Part shown: piece after piece, positions 18,331 through 27,027 of the stretch
Position numbering within the stretch: the stretch's first letter is position 1
Layout: every line of letters begins with the position of its first letter
NCBI RefSeq assembly: GCF_022213955.1
Contig: NZ_JAKNTW010000028.1
Location: 62,001 to 126,000, forward strand
Direction: 5' to 3'
Source: Dolomitihabitans soli
Lineage (GTDB): Bacteria > Actinomycetota > Actinomycetes > Streptosporangiales > Streptosporangiaceae
Length of the DNA stretch: 64,000 nucleotides
Notes under the pieces: generated by a model
Database searches by the model: none
Seen by the model: only the letters and a program-made list of their open reading frames with translations
Told to the model about the DNA's origin: nothing
Position numbers and translations under genes: made by a program

Positions 18331-19082
18331 GCCAGCCACTCCAGCGGGCGCACCGGATCGGCGCCCACCAGCTCGACGAACCGCTCGTTCAGCGTCGAGC
18401 CCGCCGCCACCTCCTCCACCGGCCCTTCGACCAGCACCCGGCCACCGGCCACTACCGCCACCCGGCGGCAGTTGCGCTCCACGAAGTCCATGATGTGACT
18501 CGACAGGACCACGGTGCCGCCGCCGTCGACGTACTGCCTGAGCACCTGCTCGATGGAGTGGGCCGAAACCGGGTCGATCGCCTCGAACGGCTCGTCCAGC
18601 ACGAGCACCCGGGGCCGGTGCAGCATCGCCAGCGCCAGATTGATCTTCTTGCGCATGCCCGTGGAGTACTCCACGATCAGCGTGCGCGGGACGGCGTCGA
18701 GTCCGAGGATCTCCAGCAGGTCGCCCGCACGCGCCCTCCAGCCGTCGTCCAGGCCGCGCAGCCCGGCGCTGTAGCGCAGGATCTCGGTGGCGGTCAGCCG
18801 CTCTGGCAGAGACAGCCCGTCCATCATGATGCCGAGCTGGGCGAGAGCGGCTTCCCTGTCGGTCCGCAGGTCGTGACCGGCGATCTTGATTGAGCCGGAG
18901 GTCGGCTCCCGCAGCCCGCACATGGCCATCAACGTGGTGGTCTTACCAGCGCCGTTGGGGCCCACGATGCCGTAGAACATCCCCGGCGGGATACTCAGGC
19001 TGAGCCGGTCGACGGCGAGCACGGCACCGAAGCGCTGAGTCAGGTCCGCCACTTCGATGGCGGAAATCCAGGGATCTTGCAA
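18327..19082 (-). CDS. ABC transporter ATP-binding protein
   Basis: Protein of 251 aa. Walker A is GPNGAGKTTT near residue 42, the ABC signature is degenerate (VEYSTGMRKK in place of LSGGQ), Walker B is VLVLDEPFEAID, and the H-loop is SSHIMD. This is the CcmA/NatA-like class that pairs with ABC-2 permeases. The start is TTG at 19082, with GAGGAAG placed correctly before it. It begins 9 bp after the hydrolase gene and overlaps the permease, so translation is coupled. Confidence 0.9.
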   Translation of the reverse strand: MQDPWISAIEVADLTQRFGAVLAVDRLSLSIPPGMFYGIVGPNGAGKTTTLMAMCGLREPTSGSIKIAGHDLRTDREAALAQLGIMMDGLSLPERLTATEILRYSAGLRGLDDGWRARAGDLLEILGLDAVPRTLIVEYSTGMRKKINLALAMLHRPRVLVLDEPFEAIDPVSAHSIEQVLRQYVDGGGTVVLSSHIMDFVERNCRRVAVVAGGRVLVEGPVEEVAAGSTLNERFVELVGADPVRPLEWLA

Positions 19083-19091
19083 CAGACTTCC

Positions 19092-19970
19092 TCACTCGGC
19101 CGTGTGCGTGAGGATCGCGTCGGCCATCTCCTGGTGGGTCTCCAGCGGCAGCGTGTGCCCCATGCCCGCCACGATCATCAGCCGCGCCCCCGGGATCTGC
19201 TCGGCGGTGATCGCGCCGTGACCCGGTTTGACCGGCTCGTGGCTGCCCTCGATGACCAGCGTGGGCGCCTTCACCCGGTGCAGCGCGCCCACCGGCTCAA
19301 AGTCGGGGCTGGCCCCTGCGGCAAGCCGGTGGTTGGCCACCGCCGACAGGTCGCGGGCCCGGTCGTAGACGCGTTCCTGCAGTCGGCGCGCCGCGTCCTC
19401 GTCGAACGGCAGCCCGGTGCCGTGGAGCACGCGCTGCTCGGCGATCATGCTGTCGATCAGCGCGCGGCGGTCCTGGGCGGGCGGGGCGGCCATCAGCGCG
19501 CGGAAGAATTCCACGAACTCCGGCTCCGGCTCCGGCAGGCTGCCCTCGGGCTGCGGCTGGCCCATCAGGGCCCGCAGGAGCACCTGGCCCTCGCCGCCGC
19601 CGAGCGGCGAGGAGGCGACGGCGGTCAGCGACCGCACCCGCTCCGGCGCCTCCACGGCGATGAGCTGGCCGAGCAGCCCGCCCGCCGAATGGCCCACCAG
19701 GTGGGCGCTGTCCAGGCCGTGGGCCTCCAGCACGCGGTAGACGTCGTTCTTGATGTCGTCCCAGGTGTACGGCTCGGCCGCGAAGTCGACGGTGCCCGAC
19801 ATGCCGGTGTCACGGTGGTCGTACCGGATCACCCGGCGGCCTCCAGCCGTCAGCCGGCCGACGAGCTCGTCCGGCCACAGGATTCCCTGCGACATCGAAC
19901 CCATGATCAACAGGATCGGCGCGTCCGTCTCGGCGCCGAACTCCTCACTCCAGATGGTCACGTTGTGCAT
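19092..19970 (-). CDS. Alpha/beta hydrolase
   Basis: Protein of 292 aa. The oxyanion region is LLIMGSMSQG, the strand YDHRDTGMSG follows, and the nucleophile elbow is GHSAGG (Ser near residue 93). The catalytic His is in AGMGHTLP. The acidic residue position after strand 6 reads IEGSHEPV, so Glu seems to take the place of the usual Asp. It resembles bacterial esterase/haloperoxidase-type hydrolases. It starts 3 bp after the LuxR gene stop and is followed 9 bp later by the ABC ATPase gene, so it is part of a regulated export/modification operon. Confidence 0.85.
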   Translation of the reverse strand: MHNVTIWSEEFGAETDAPILLIMGSMSQGILWPDELVGRLTAGGRRVIRYDHRDTGMSGTVDFAAEPYTWDDIKNDVYRVLEAHGLDSAHLVGHSAGGLLGQLIAVEAPERVRSLTAVASSPLGGGEGQVLLRALMGQPQPEGSLPEPEPEFVEFFRALMAAPPAQDRRALIDSMIAEQRVLHGTGLPFDEDAARRLQERVYDRARDLSAVANHRLAAGASPDFEPVGALHRVKAPTLVIEGSHEPVKPGHGAITAEQIPGARLMIVAGMGHTLPLETHQEMADAILTHTAE

Positions 19971-19973
19971 GGC

Positions 19974-22667
19974 TCACAGCATGTCGTCTCCGGCTACGGG
20001 CGCCTTCTGTAGAACTACTAGCCGCGCCAGATCCGTGCGGGAGCCGATGCCCAGCTTCGGATAGATCTTGTACAGGTGGTACTCGACCGTACGCGGGCTC
20101 AGGAAGAGCTGGGCGGCGATCTGCTTGCTCGACAAGCCGTCGGCGACCAGGCCCGCGATGCGCAGTTCCTGCGGGGTCAGCGCGTCGAGCACACCGGAGG
20201 GCGGGGCGCCGCCGTTCTCGCCCGCCGCCCGCAGCTCCTCCTGCGCGCGCCGCGCCCACGGCCGGGCGCCGGCCTGCTCGAAGGTCTCCCACGCCATCCG
20301 CAGATGCGCTCGCGCCTGGCCCGGCCGCTGCGCGCGGCGCAGTCGCTCGCCCAGCAGCAGGGCCGTCCTGGCCGCCTCGAACGGGTTGGTGTGCAGCCGC
20401 AGCGCCTCGCCGAAAGCCTCCTCCGCCGATTCGGCCAGGCCTCGGCAGCGGGCCAGCAGTGCGCGCGACTCGGACGTCGCGGCGTGCTCGGTCGACCGCT
20501 CGTAGGCCGAAAGCGCCGCCCGCGCGCCGGCCTCGTCGCCCGCGCCCACCGCGGCCTCGACCCGGTCCGGCGTGGCCCGCCACGCCACGGTCGGATGCCC
20601 CGCGCCCGGCCCCGCCACCGCGATCGCCCGGAAACGGTCGTGCGCCGACGCGTAGCGGCCCAGGCACAACTCGCGCATCGCCAGCGCGTACGCGGCCACC
20701 CCCGCGCGCAGTCCCACCCGGTGCGGCAGGGCGATGGCCAGCGCCTCGCGGGCCTGCCGTTCGCAGGGCTCCTCCTCGCCGCGCAGAGCCGCCAGCACCG
20801 CCAGGTTGGCCAGGTGCGCGGCCACCGTGTTCTCGTAACCGGCCTCCCGCGCCAGCGCCAGGCCCTCCTCGGAGACGGCCTGGCTGCGCGCGAGCCGCCC
20901 GGCGAGGCGGTCGGCGGTCGCCACGAACTCCAGCACGACGGGCAACTGCCCGGTCATCCCCGACACCCTGGCCACTCGCCCGGCCCGCTCGGCCATCTCG
21001 GTCGCCAGATCCGACTCGCCCAGAGCGCTGGCCGCGGCCGTCGCCCACAGGTAGCCCGCCGCATCCTCCAGCTCGCCGGCCCGCGCCAGTGCCCGCCGCA
21101 GCAGGCCCGGCCCGGCAGCGTCACCGTTCAGAGTCAGCCCGATCCCGGCCACCGTGTCCCGCAAGAACCCCTCGGGGTGCGCCGCCGCCCGCCGGCCGAG
21201 CTCGACGATGGCCGCCGTATCGCCGACGTACGAGGCCGCCTCCACGGCGTCGGCCAGCATGTCCAGGCTGTCGCCCGCCGCCAGGATTCGCACGGCCTCG
21301 GCGGCGTTGCCCGAGTTCAGCTCGAACCGGCCCCGGAGCTGGGCGATCTCCATCGCGAGCGTGATATCCCTGCCGACCCCTTCGCGTGCCTCGGCCAGCA
21401 GCGATTCCGCCTGTCCCGGCCGGCCAGCGAGCCAGGCCGCCACGGCGGCGTCCTTCAGCCGGACGGCGCGGGCGCGCGGCTCGGGGGTCAGCTCGGCGGC
21501 CCTGGTCAGGGCGGTGGCGGCGGCGCCGTACCCGCCGCGGTCGCGAGCCCGCTCGGCGGCCTCCGCCAGCGCGACGGCGACCGGCTCGGCCTGGCCCAGG
21601 GCGGCTCCGGCCAGGTGCCAGGCCCTACGGTCGCCCGCGGTCAGCTCCGCCAGAACGGCGTGCACGTGGCGGACCTCGGCGGGGGCGGCCGCCTCGTGGA
21701 TCGCAGATCGCATGAGCGGGTGACGGAAGCGCACGCCGGTGCCCGACACCTCGGCCAGCCCGCTCTCCTCCAGCTCGGCGAAGGCCGCCGCCACCACTGA
21801 CGCCACCGCCCCCGACCCCGCCGCCCCGGCCGCCAGCCGCTCGGCGGCACGCAGGACCACCTCGAGGTCGGTCTCGACGGCGGCGAGCAGGGCGACCAGC
21901 CGGGCGGGGGCCGACAAGCCGGTCACCCGGTCGCCGAAAAGCCGGGCGCCGCCGGGCAGCGGGTCGGGCAGCGGTTCGCGGCCGGCGAGTTGCGCGGGCG
22001 TCAGCCGGGCGGCGATCTCGATCAGGGCCAGGGGGTTAGCCCCGGTCAGCGTGATGAGTTCCCGTCTCACCGGGGCGGCCAGCAGCCCGTGCCGGGACTC
22101 CAGCAGCTCGGCTGCGGCGTCCTTGGGCAGGCCGCGCACGCCCACCGTCGACGGCACGCCCTTGACGGGAGCATCGCCGCGGACGGCGAGCACCATCGCG
22201 ATCCGTTCGGTGCCCAGCCGCCTGGCGGCGAACAGCAGCGCGTCGGCCGAGGCCCGGTCGGCCCATTGGAAGTCGTCGACCACGCAGATCAGGCCCTCCG
22301 GGCTGGCGGCCTCGACCAGCAACGACAGCACGCCGGCGCCCAGTAGGAAGCGGTCGCCCGCGCCGCCGGCGGCGTGCCCCAGGGCCGCTCGCACGGCGTC
22401 GCGCTGCGGCCCGGGCAGCGCGTCGAGCAATCCGGACACCGGCCACAGCAGCTGGTGCAGCGCCGCGAACGCCAGGTCGGACTCGGACTCGACGCCGCTG
22501 GTCCGCAGCACCCTCATCGCCTCACCCCGCGCGGCCGCTGCGTCGAGCAGGGCGGTCTTGCCCGTGCCGGCCTCACCCCGGAGCACCACCGCCCCGCCGC
22601 AGCCATGGCGGGCCTGTGCGATCACCTCGTCGAGCGCGCTGCTTTCCACAGATCTTCCGTAAAGCAC
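19974..22667 (-). CDS. Large ATP-binding LuxR-family regulator (LAL/MalT type)
   Basis: Protein of 897 aa from the GTG at 22667. The AAA/NACHT-like module is at residues ~1-330, with Walker A GEAGTGKT at 31-38 and a VVDDFQWAD Walker B. A long helical, TPR-like middle follows. The C-terminal LuxR HTH (~830-890) reads LTPQELRIAGLVADGLS, then QIAAQLFLSPRTVEYHLYKI. The frame is open further upstream, but that part is antisense to a gene fragment. LAL proteins are cluster-situated activators in actinomycetes. The following hydrolase and ABC genes are the obvious targets. Confidence 0.9.
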   Translation of the reverse strand: MLYGRSVESSALDEVIAQARHGCGGAVVLRGEAGTGKTALLDAAAARGEAMRVLRTSGVESESDLAFAALHQLLWPVSGLLDALPGPQRDAVRAALGHAAGGAGDRFLLGAGVLSLLVEAASPEGLICVVDDFQWADRASADALLFAARRLGTERIAMVLAVRGDAPVKGVPSTVGVRGLPKDAAAELLESRHGLLAAPVRRELITLTGANPLALIEIAARLTPAQLAGREPLPDPLPGGARLFGDRVTGLSAPARLVALLAAVETDLEVVLRAAERLAAGAAGSGAVASVVAAAFAELEESGLAEVSGTGVRFRHPLMRSAIHEAAAPAEVRHVHAVLAELTAGDRRAWHLAGAALGQAEPVAVALAEAAERARDRGGYGAAATALTRAAELTPEPRARAVRLKDAAVAAWLAGRPGQAESLLAEAREGVGRDITLAMEIAQLRGRFELNSGNAAEAVRILAAGDSLDMLADAVEAASYVGDTAAIVELGRRAAAHPEGFLRDTVAGIGLTLNGDAAGPGLLRRALARAGELEDAAGYLWATAAASALGESDLATEMAERAGRVARVSGMTGQLPVVLEFVATADRLAGRLARSQAVSEEGLALAREAGYENTVAAHLANLAVLAALRGEEEPCERQAREALAIALPHRVGLRAGVAAYALAMRELCLGRYASAHDRFRAIAVAGPGAGHPTVAWRATPDRVEAAVGAGDEAGARAALSAYERSTEHAATSESRALLARCRGLAESAEEAFGEALRLHTNPFEAARTALLLGERLRRAQRPGQARAHLRMAWETFEQAGARPWARRAQEELRAAGENGGAPPSGVLDALTPQELRIAGLVADGLSSKQIAAQLFLSPRTVEYHLYKIYPKLGIGSRTDLARLVVLQKAPVAGDDML

Positions 22668-22690
22668 AGAAATCCACTGTAAAGGGGGGC

Positions 22691-23025
22691 GGCCGTCGGT
22701 CGCCCCGGGGCTGGGGCCGGTGCTGGAGTATGCGATCAACCCGGTGCTGGCGGCCTTGCTGTATGTGACGTTCCTGCAGGTGCCCGCGGCTGAGCTGGTG
22801 CGCTCGCTGCGCGCGGGCCGGTTCCTGGCGGCCGCTCTGGTGGTGAACTTCTTCGTGGTGCCGCTGGTGGTCGCGGCCATGTTCGCCTTCCTGCCCGCGG
22901 ACCAGGCGGTGCGCCTCCGCGTGCTGCTGGTGCTGCTGACCCCATGCGTCGACTACGTGATCGTCTTCTCCGGGCTGGCCGGGGGCGACAGCCGGCGGCT
23001 GCTGGCCGCCACGCCACTGCTGCTT
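22691..23025 (+). pseudogene. Internal fragment of an ACR3-type arsenite permease
   Basis: The frame reads VLEYAINPVLAALLYVTFLQVP, then LVVNFFVVPLVVA and CVDYVIVFSGLAGGDSRRLL, matching the central membrane helices of ACR3/bile-acid-symporter-like arsenic resistance proteins. The N-terminal helices are missing before ~22691. Homology stops abruptly after ATPLLL at 23025, where an opposite-strand fragment begins. It cannot make a working transporter. Confidence 0.65.
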
Positions 23026-23217
23026 GCAGCAGCCGTTCTCCCGCACGGCCGGCTCGGCAGCCCGGGCGGCATGGTCACGGCAGAAGACGAGCTCCAACCG
23101 CAGCCGTGTCGGCTCCGGCCGCACGACGGCCTGGACCTCTTCGGCGAACAGGGCGTCGAACTCGGCCACCCGCAGTGGCTGCTCGGCGGCGGGCAGAGTG
23201 CACGCGGAGGGAGCCAT
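23026..23217 (-). pseudogene. N-terminal fragment of a metal-resistance-associated Cys protein
   Basis: The minus strand encodes MAPSACTLPAAEQPLRVAEF, then DALFAEEVQAVVRPEPTRLRL and REN-GCC. I recognise this start from small actinobacterial proteins found beside MerR regulators, in which the CC pair is normally followed by SFF and a second half. Here the gene is cut right after the CC pair at 23026, exactly where the arsenite permease fragment ends. The family name is uncertain. Confidence 0.5.
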
Positions 23218-23263
23218 CCCAGGTCAAGGGCGACGTTCTGTGTCATACCTCGACGGCAAACCT

Positions 23264-23275
23264 GTACCTAGGTAC
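23264..23275. promoter_or_regulatory. MerR-type palindrome upstream of the Cys-protein fragment
   Basis: GTACCTAGGTAC is a perfect 12-bp palindrome, in the wider context CCTGTACCTAGGTACCG. Its shape is like MerR-family operators, which lie between the -35 and -10 boxes of metal-inducible promoters. It is 47 bp before the truncated Cys-protein start. No merR gene remains in the window. Confidence 0.4.
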
Positions 23276-23333
23276 CGAATGCAAGCCCCTTTGGCGTAGC
23301 GCCAAAACCCGTGCCGATCCTCCCCAAAGGCCG

Positions 23334-23486
23334 AACCTGGACGCCGCCGACTCGAGGGGCACGAACCTGTCCGGCGCGAACCTGTCCGGCGCGAACCTGA
23401 CGGGTATAAGCGGGAGGACTGAGCAGCAGGTACAGACGGTAGCCACGGTTGACTCGGACACTAAGTTCGGGCCACTGCCGGAGTAG
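23334..23486 (+). pseudogene. C-terminal tail of a pentapeptide-repeat protein
   Basis: The frame shows NLDAADSRGTNLSGANLSG followed by ANLTGISGRTEQQV and ends in KFGPLPE. The A(N/D)LxG units are pentapeptide repeats with a typical capping tail. Only ~50 residues remain and the upstream frame is unrelated. The DNA has two adjacent 15-bp repeats encoding NLSGA. The region 23487-23626 shows no gene. Confidence 0.45.
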
Positions 23487-23626
23487 CTCACCAACGAGAC
23501 TCGGGGCGCGTCCTGTTCTCTGCGGGGGGGCGGGTTGCTCGCTAACAAGCCGTCCGGGAACGCCCGGTCACTCGCAGCTACTTCGCCTCTGGTGACGGCG
23601 ACCCGAGCGGAGGGCCACGAACTCGA

Positions 23627-24946
23627 TCACGTCGACGAGTAGCCATCGGGACTGACACGCCAGCCTTGGCGGGTGCGCCGGATGTAACCGGCGGCGGCCA
23701 GGTTGCCGAGGCAGCTCAGGGCGGTGTCGAGGGTGACCTGAGCGGCTACGGCTATCGTGGCCGGGCCCGCGCCGCGGGTGGGGATCGCATCGAGCACTCG
23801 CCGGGCCTCCGAGCTGAGGCTGTCTCGTGGCACAACGGGGCCCCGCACCTCCCTGGCGAGATCGTCGCCGATGGCCCCGACGAGGTCGATGGCCTCTTCG
23901 CCGCTGGAGACGCACTGAGCCTTGCCCTGGCGAAGCAGGTGGTGGCAGCCCTGGGAGGCTTCGGAGGTGATGGGGCCGGGGACGGCGCCGAGATGCCGAT
24001 GCAGGGCGAGGGCGTGGTTGGCGGTGTTGATCGCGCCGCTGCGCAGGGCCGCCTCGACGACCAGCGTGCCTCGTGAAAGCGCTGCGATCAATCGGTTCCT
24101 GACGAGAAAACGGCTGCGGGTGGGGTGCGTGCCCGGTGGGCATTCACTGATCACGACGCCTTGGTCGCGCACCGCGGCGAACAGGTCCTGATGGCCGCTC
24201 GGGTAACAGAAATCGGTACCACAGGCGAGGACGACGATCGTGGGCGACCGTCCCGCGAGCGCACCGCGATGCGCTGCCCCGTCGATGCCGTACGCGCCGC
24301 CCGAGACCACCGTCCACTCGGCGTCGCTCAACTCCGCGCCGAAGGACGCGGCGACATGCGTGCCGTACGCGGTGGCCGCACGTGCGCCCACGATGGAGAG
24401 GGAGCGCAGGCAGGAGAACCGGAGGTTCGCCGAGCCCTCGATCCACAGGGCGAGGGGGCGGGACTCGTGGAGATCGTCGAGCTGGGTCGGCCACTCGATC
24501 TCACCAGGGACGATCAGCCGGGCGCCGAGGCGTTCTCCGGCGGCGAGGTCGCGGACCGGGTCGGCGGCGTGCAATCTCGCCCGCCACCCGGCCAGGCGTC
24601 CTTCCAGGTGCCGGCCGAACCTCTCCCACCCTTCCCGCCGGTCTCCACGGACCTCCGATGCCAGCAGACCACGCCGAATCTGGGCAAGAGCCTCGACCGG
24701 GCCGCTGAGGGCGACCAGGCGGCCCATCAGAGCGTCACCGGGCTCGGCCGCTCTCATCAACGCCACACGAGCCAGCCGCTCATCCTCCCCAGCCGCCAAG
24801 GGGGGCCGCGCAGCGCGTTCCCCGTCCTTCAGGTGCGGGCCAACGCCGATATCCCCCGTGCCGTCAGCGCTCGTAGCGTCGCCGTCCCGCGTCGGGCGGT
24901 GGGATGCGGGGACGCCGTCCGGCGGTGGGGACAGGTGGGCGGTCAT
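23627..24946 (-). CDS. dprA: DNA-processing protein DprA
   Basis: Protein of 439 aa from the ATG at 24946, which overlaps the yifB stop by ATGA. DprA loads RecA on incoming single-stranded DNA during transformation; in actinomycetes its role is less clear. Residues ~1-60 are a variable Pro/Asp/Gly-rich extension. The Rossmann-like core contains SIVGARAATAYG, VVSGGAYGIDGAAHRGAL, FLVRNRLIAALS and LVVEAALRSGAINTA, all family motifs. The C-terminus carries a DML1/winged-helix-like domain ending in LAAAGYIRRTRQGWRVSP. It borders the accessory island on its 3' side. Confidence 0.95.
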   Translation of the reverse strand: MTAHLSPPPDGVPASHRPTRDGDATSADGTGDIGVGPHLKDGERAARPPLAAGEDERLARVALMRAAEPGDALMGRLVALSGPVEALAQIRRGLLASEVRGDRREGWERFGRHLEGRLAGWRARLHAADPVRDLAAGERLGARLIVPGEIEWPTQLDDLHESRPLALWIEGSANLRFSCLRSLSIVGARAATAYGTHVAASFGAELSDAEWTVVSGGAYGIDGAAHRGALAGRSPTIVVLACGTDFCYPSGHQDLFAAVRDQGVVISECPPGTHPTRSRFLVRNRLIAALSRGTLVVEAALRSGAINTANHALALHRHLGAVPGPITSEASQGCHHLLRQGKAQCVSSGEEAIDLVGAIGDDLAREVRGPVVPRDSLSSEARRVLDAIPTRGAGPATIAVAAQVTLDTALSCLGNLAAAGYIRRTRQGWRVSPDGYSST

Positions 24947-26487
24947 TGGCCGGCTCCGAGCCACAGGGTGAGGGCGGCGGAGGTCTCGTCGATCTCCGGG
25001 CGTTTCTTGCCGGACAGGTCGGCGAGGGTCCAGGCCATGCGGGTGACCCGGTCGAGACCCCGGGCGCTGAGGGTGCTGCTGTCGAGGGCGGTGGTGAGTG
25101 GCTTCATGGCGGTGTCGGAGGGGCGGAACTCGCCGTGCAGGGCGCTGGAGGGGATCTCGGAGTTGGTCGTCCAGGGAGTGCTCGAAAGGCGCTTGGCCGC
25201 CCGCTCCCTGGCCTGCAGGACGCGCTCGGCGACGACCTTGCTGGGCTCGGCGAAACGCCGATCCGCCATCAGCTCCCTGCGGGTGGAGCGGCCCACGGTG
25301 ACCTTCACGTCGATCCGGTCGAGGAGCGGGCCGGACAGGCGGGCAAGGTAGCGGCGTCTCGCCGACGGAGTGCACTTACAGGACCCCGCCGCCTCCGACA
25401 CCTGGGCGCACGGGCACGGGTTGGCGGCCAGCACGAGCATGAAGCGCGCCGGGAAGGTCACGGTGCCCGCTGCCCGGGCGACGGTGACGGCCCCGGACTC
25501 CAGAGGCTGGCGCAGCGAGTCGAGCACGGCCATCGCGAACTCCGGGGCCTCGTCGAGGAAGAGAACCCCTCGGTGGGCCAGCGAGACGGCTCCGGGGCGG
25601 GGGATCGAGCTGCCGCCGCCGACCATGGCGGCGACCGTCGCCGTGTGGTGTGGCGCCATGAAGGGAGCGGTGACCAGGAGCGGGTGCCCGGGAGACAGGG
25701 CTCCCGCGATGGAGTGGATCGCGGTCACCTCCAGGGCGTGATCGAGCAGGAGGGGCGGGAGGAGGGCGGGAAGCCGTTCGGCCAGCATGGTCTTGCCGGT
25801 GCCAGGAGGCCCGACCATCCACAGGTTGTGACCGCCTGCCGCGCACACCTCCAGCGCCTTCCGCGCCATCGGCTGGCCCGCCACGTCGCACAGATCGGGC
25901 GGCCGGCCGGTCGACTCGGCGGGGAGCGGCTCCGGCGACGGTGCCGGGTCTTCGTCCTCGGGAAAGGAGGCGGGGTCGTCGTTGCCGAGCCACTCCACGA
26001 GTTGGCGGAGGTCTCGCACGGCCACGACGCTGACGCCGGGGACCAGCCTCGCCTCGTCGGCGTTGGCCGACGGCACGACCACCTTGGTCGCTCCCGCCTC
26101 TACGGCGGCGACCACTGCGGGGAGGACGCCGCGGACCGCCCTGAGCCGCCCGTCGAGCCCCAGCTCGCCCAGGAAGAACGGCTCGGCGATGCGCTCGATC
26201 GGCACCACGCCCGCCGCTCCGAGCAGGCTCACGGCTATCGCGAGGTCGAACTGGCTGCCGCGCTTGGGCAGGCTCGCCGGGAACAGGCTGACGGTGATGC
26301 GCGTCTCCGGCCAGCCGTATCTGCTGTTGGTCACGGCTGAACGCACTCGGTCGCGGGCCTCGCTCAGCGCGGTGTCGAGCAGGCCGATGAGATGCATCCC
26401 GGGCAGACCGTTCGAGATGTCGGCTTCGATTTCGACGACGTGGCCGGTCACGCCGACGATGGCGACGCAGCGGGTGCGGGCGACCAC
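24943..26487 (-). CDS. YifB family Mg-chelatase-like AAA ATPase (ComM-like)
   Basis: Protein of 514 aa. The N-terminal Lon-substrate-binding-like ChlI domain has VEIEADISNGLPGMHLIGL and RVRSAVTNS. Walker A is GPPGTGKTML near residue 228, and Walker B is VLFLDEAPEF. A Cys cluster PCPCAQ..CKC lies near residue 365, with RIDVKV and a C-terminal Mg_chelatase_C domain (RVTRMAWTLADLSG). ComM in other bacteria is a branch-migration helicase aiding recombination. The GTG start at 26487 directly follows the yraN stop codon, and the 3' end overlaps dprA. Confidence 0.94.
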   Translation of the reverse strand: MVARTRCVAIVGVTGHVVEIEADISNGLPGMHLIGLLDTALSEARDRVRSAVTNSRYGWPETRITVSLFPASLPKRGSQFDLAIAVSLLGAAGVVPIERIAEPFFLGELGLDGRLRAVRGVLPAVVAAVEAGATKVVVPSANADEARLVPGVSVVAVRDLRQLVEWLGNDDPASFPEDEDPAPSPEPLPAESTGRPPDLCDVAGQPMARKALEVCAAGGHNLWMVGPPGTGKTMLAERLPALLPPLLLDHALEVTAIHSIAGALSPGHPLLVTAPFMAPHHTATVAAMVGGGSSIPRPGAVSLAHRGVLFLDEAPEFAMAVLDSLRQPLESGAVTVARAAGTVTFPARFMLVLAANPCPCAQVSEAAGSCKCTPSARRRYLARLSGPLLDRIDVKVTVGRSTRRELMADRRFAEPSKVVAERVLQARERAAKRLSSTPWTTNSEIPSSALHGEFRPSDTAMKPLTTALDSSTLSARGLDRVTRMAWTLADLSGKKRPEIDETSAALTLWLGAGQ

Positions 26488-26841
26488 TCAGCTCACCCCG
26501 CGTTCGTGGCGGATGGAGAAGTCTCCCGCCGAGCGCTCCAGGGCCACGACATCGATGCGGACCGAGTCGAACTGCCGATGATCGTCGGCCAGCCATCTGC
26601 CGGCGAGACGTCGCAGGCGGGCCAGCTTCGCCGGGCCGACCGCTTCCATGGCGGTGCCGTGGCTGCGGCCTGAGCGGGTCTTGACCTCCACCACGACGAG
26701 GGCGCGCCCTTCGCACGCGACCACGTCGATCTCGCCGTCTCGGCATCGCCAGTTGCGCTCGAGCACCCGCATCCCGTGGGCTTGCAGGAACTTCACGGCG
26801 ACTTCTTCGCCGGCCCTGCCCAACTCGTCCTTCGCGGCCAT
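26488..26841 (-). CDS. yraN: UPF0102 protein YraN, nuclease-like
   Basis: Protein of 117 aa, the normal length. The PD-(D/E)XK-like core is visible: GEEVAVKFL, LERNWRCRDGEIDVVA, then LVVVEVKTRSG. The predicted metal ligands are the D of GEIDVV and the E-x-K of VEVKTR. Its biological role is not established. It abuts yifB with no gap; 186 bp separate it from the DUF2469 gene. Confidence 0.94.
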   Translation of the reverse strand: MAAKDELGRAGEEVAVKFLQAHGMRVLERNWRCRDGEIDVVACEGRALVVVEVKTRSGRSHGTAMEAVGPAKLARLRRLAGRWLADDHRQFDSVRIDVVALERSAGDFSIRHERGVS

Positions 26842-27027
26842 GGGACCACCTCCGGCCCCGAACCCTGCCGCACTTCACGGGGTCGCTCAGGCGTTCATCA
26901 GCCGCCTGTGGACGAGTAGGCCCCCTGTGGATAACGTCCCTCGGCTACGCCGCGAACGACCATGGGCCCAGGCGCCGTGGAGCCCCCAGGCCGATCGGAA
27001 GCGGCCGGCCGCCATCTCACGGCCAGA

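Noticed and set aside
22668-22880. N-terminal extension of the LuxR-type regulator by 71 residues
   Set aside because: The extension is antisense to the arsenite permease fragment and has no similarity to LAL regulators. The GTG at 22667 directly precedes the conserved start.
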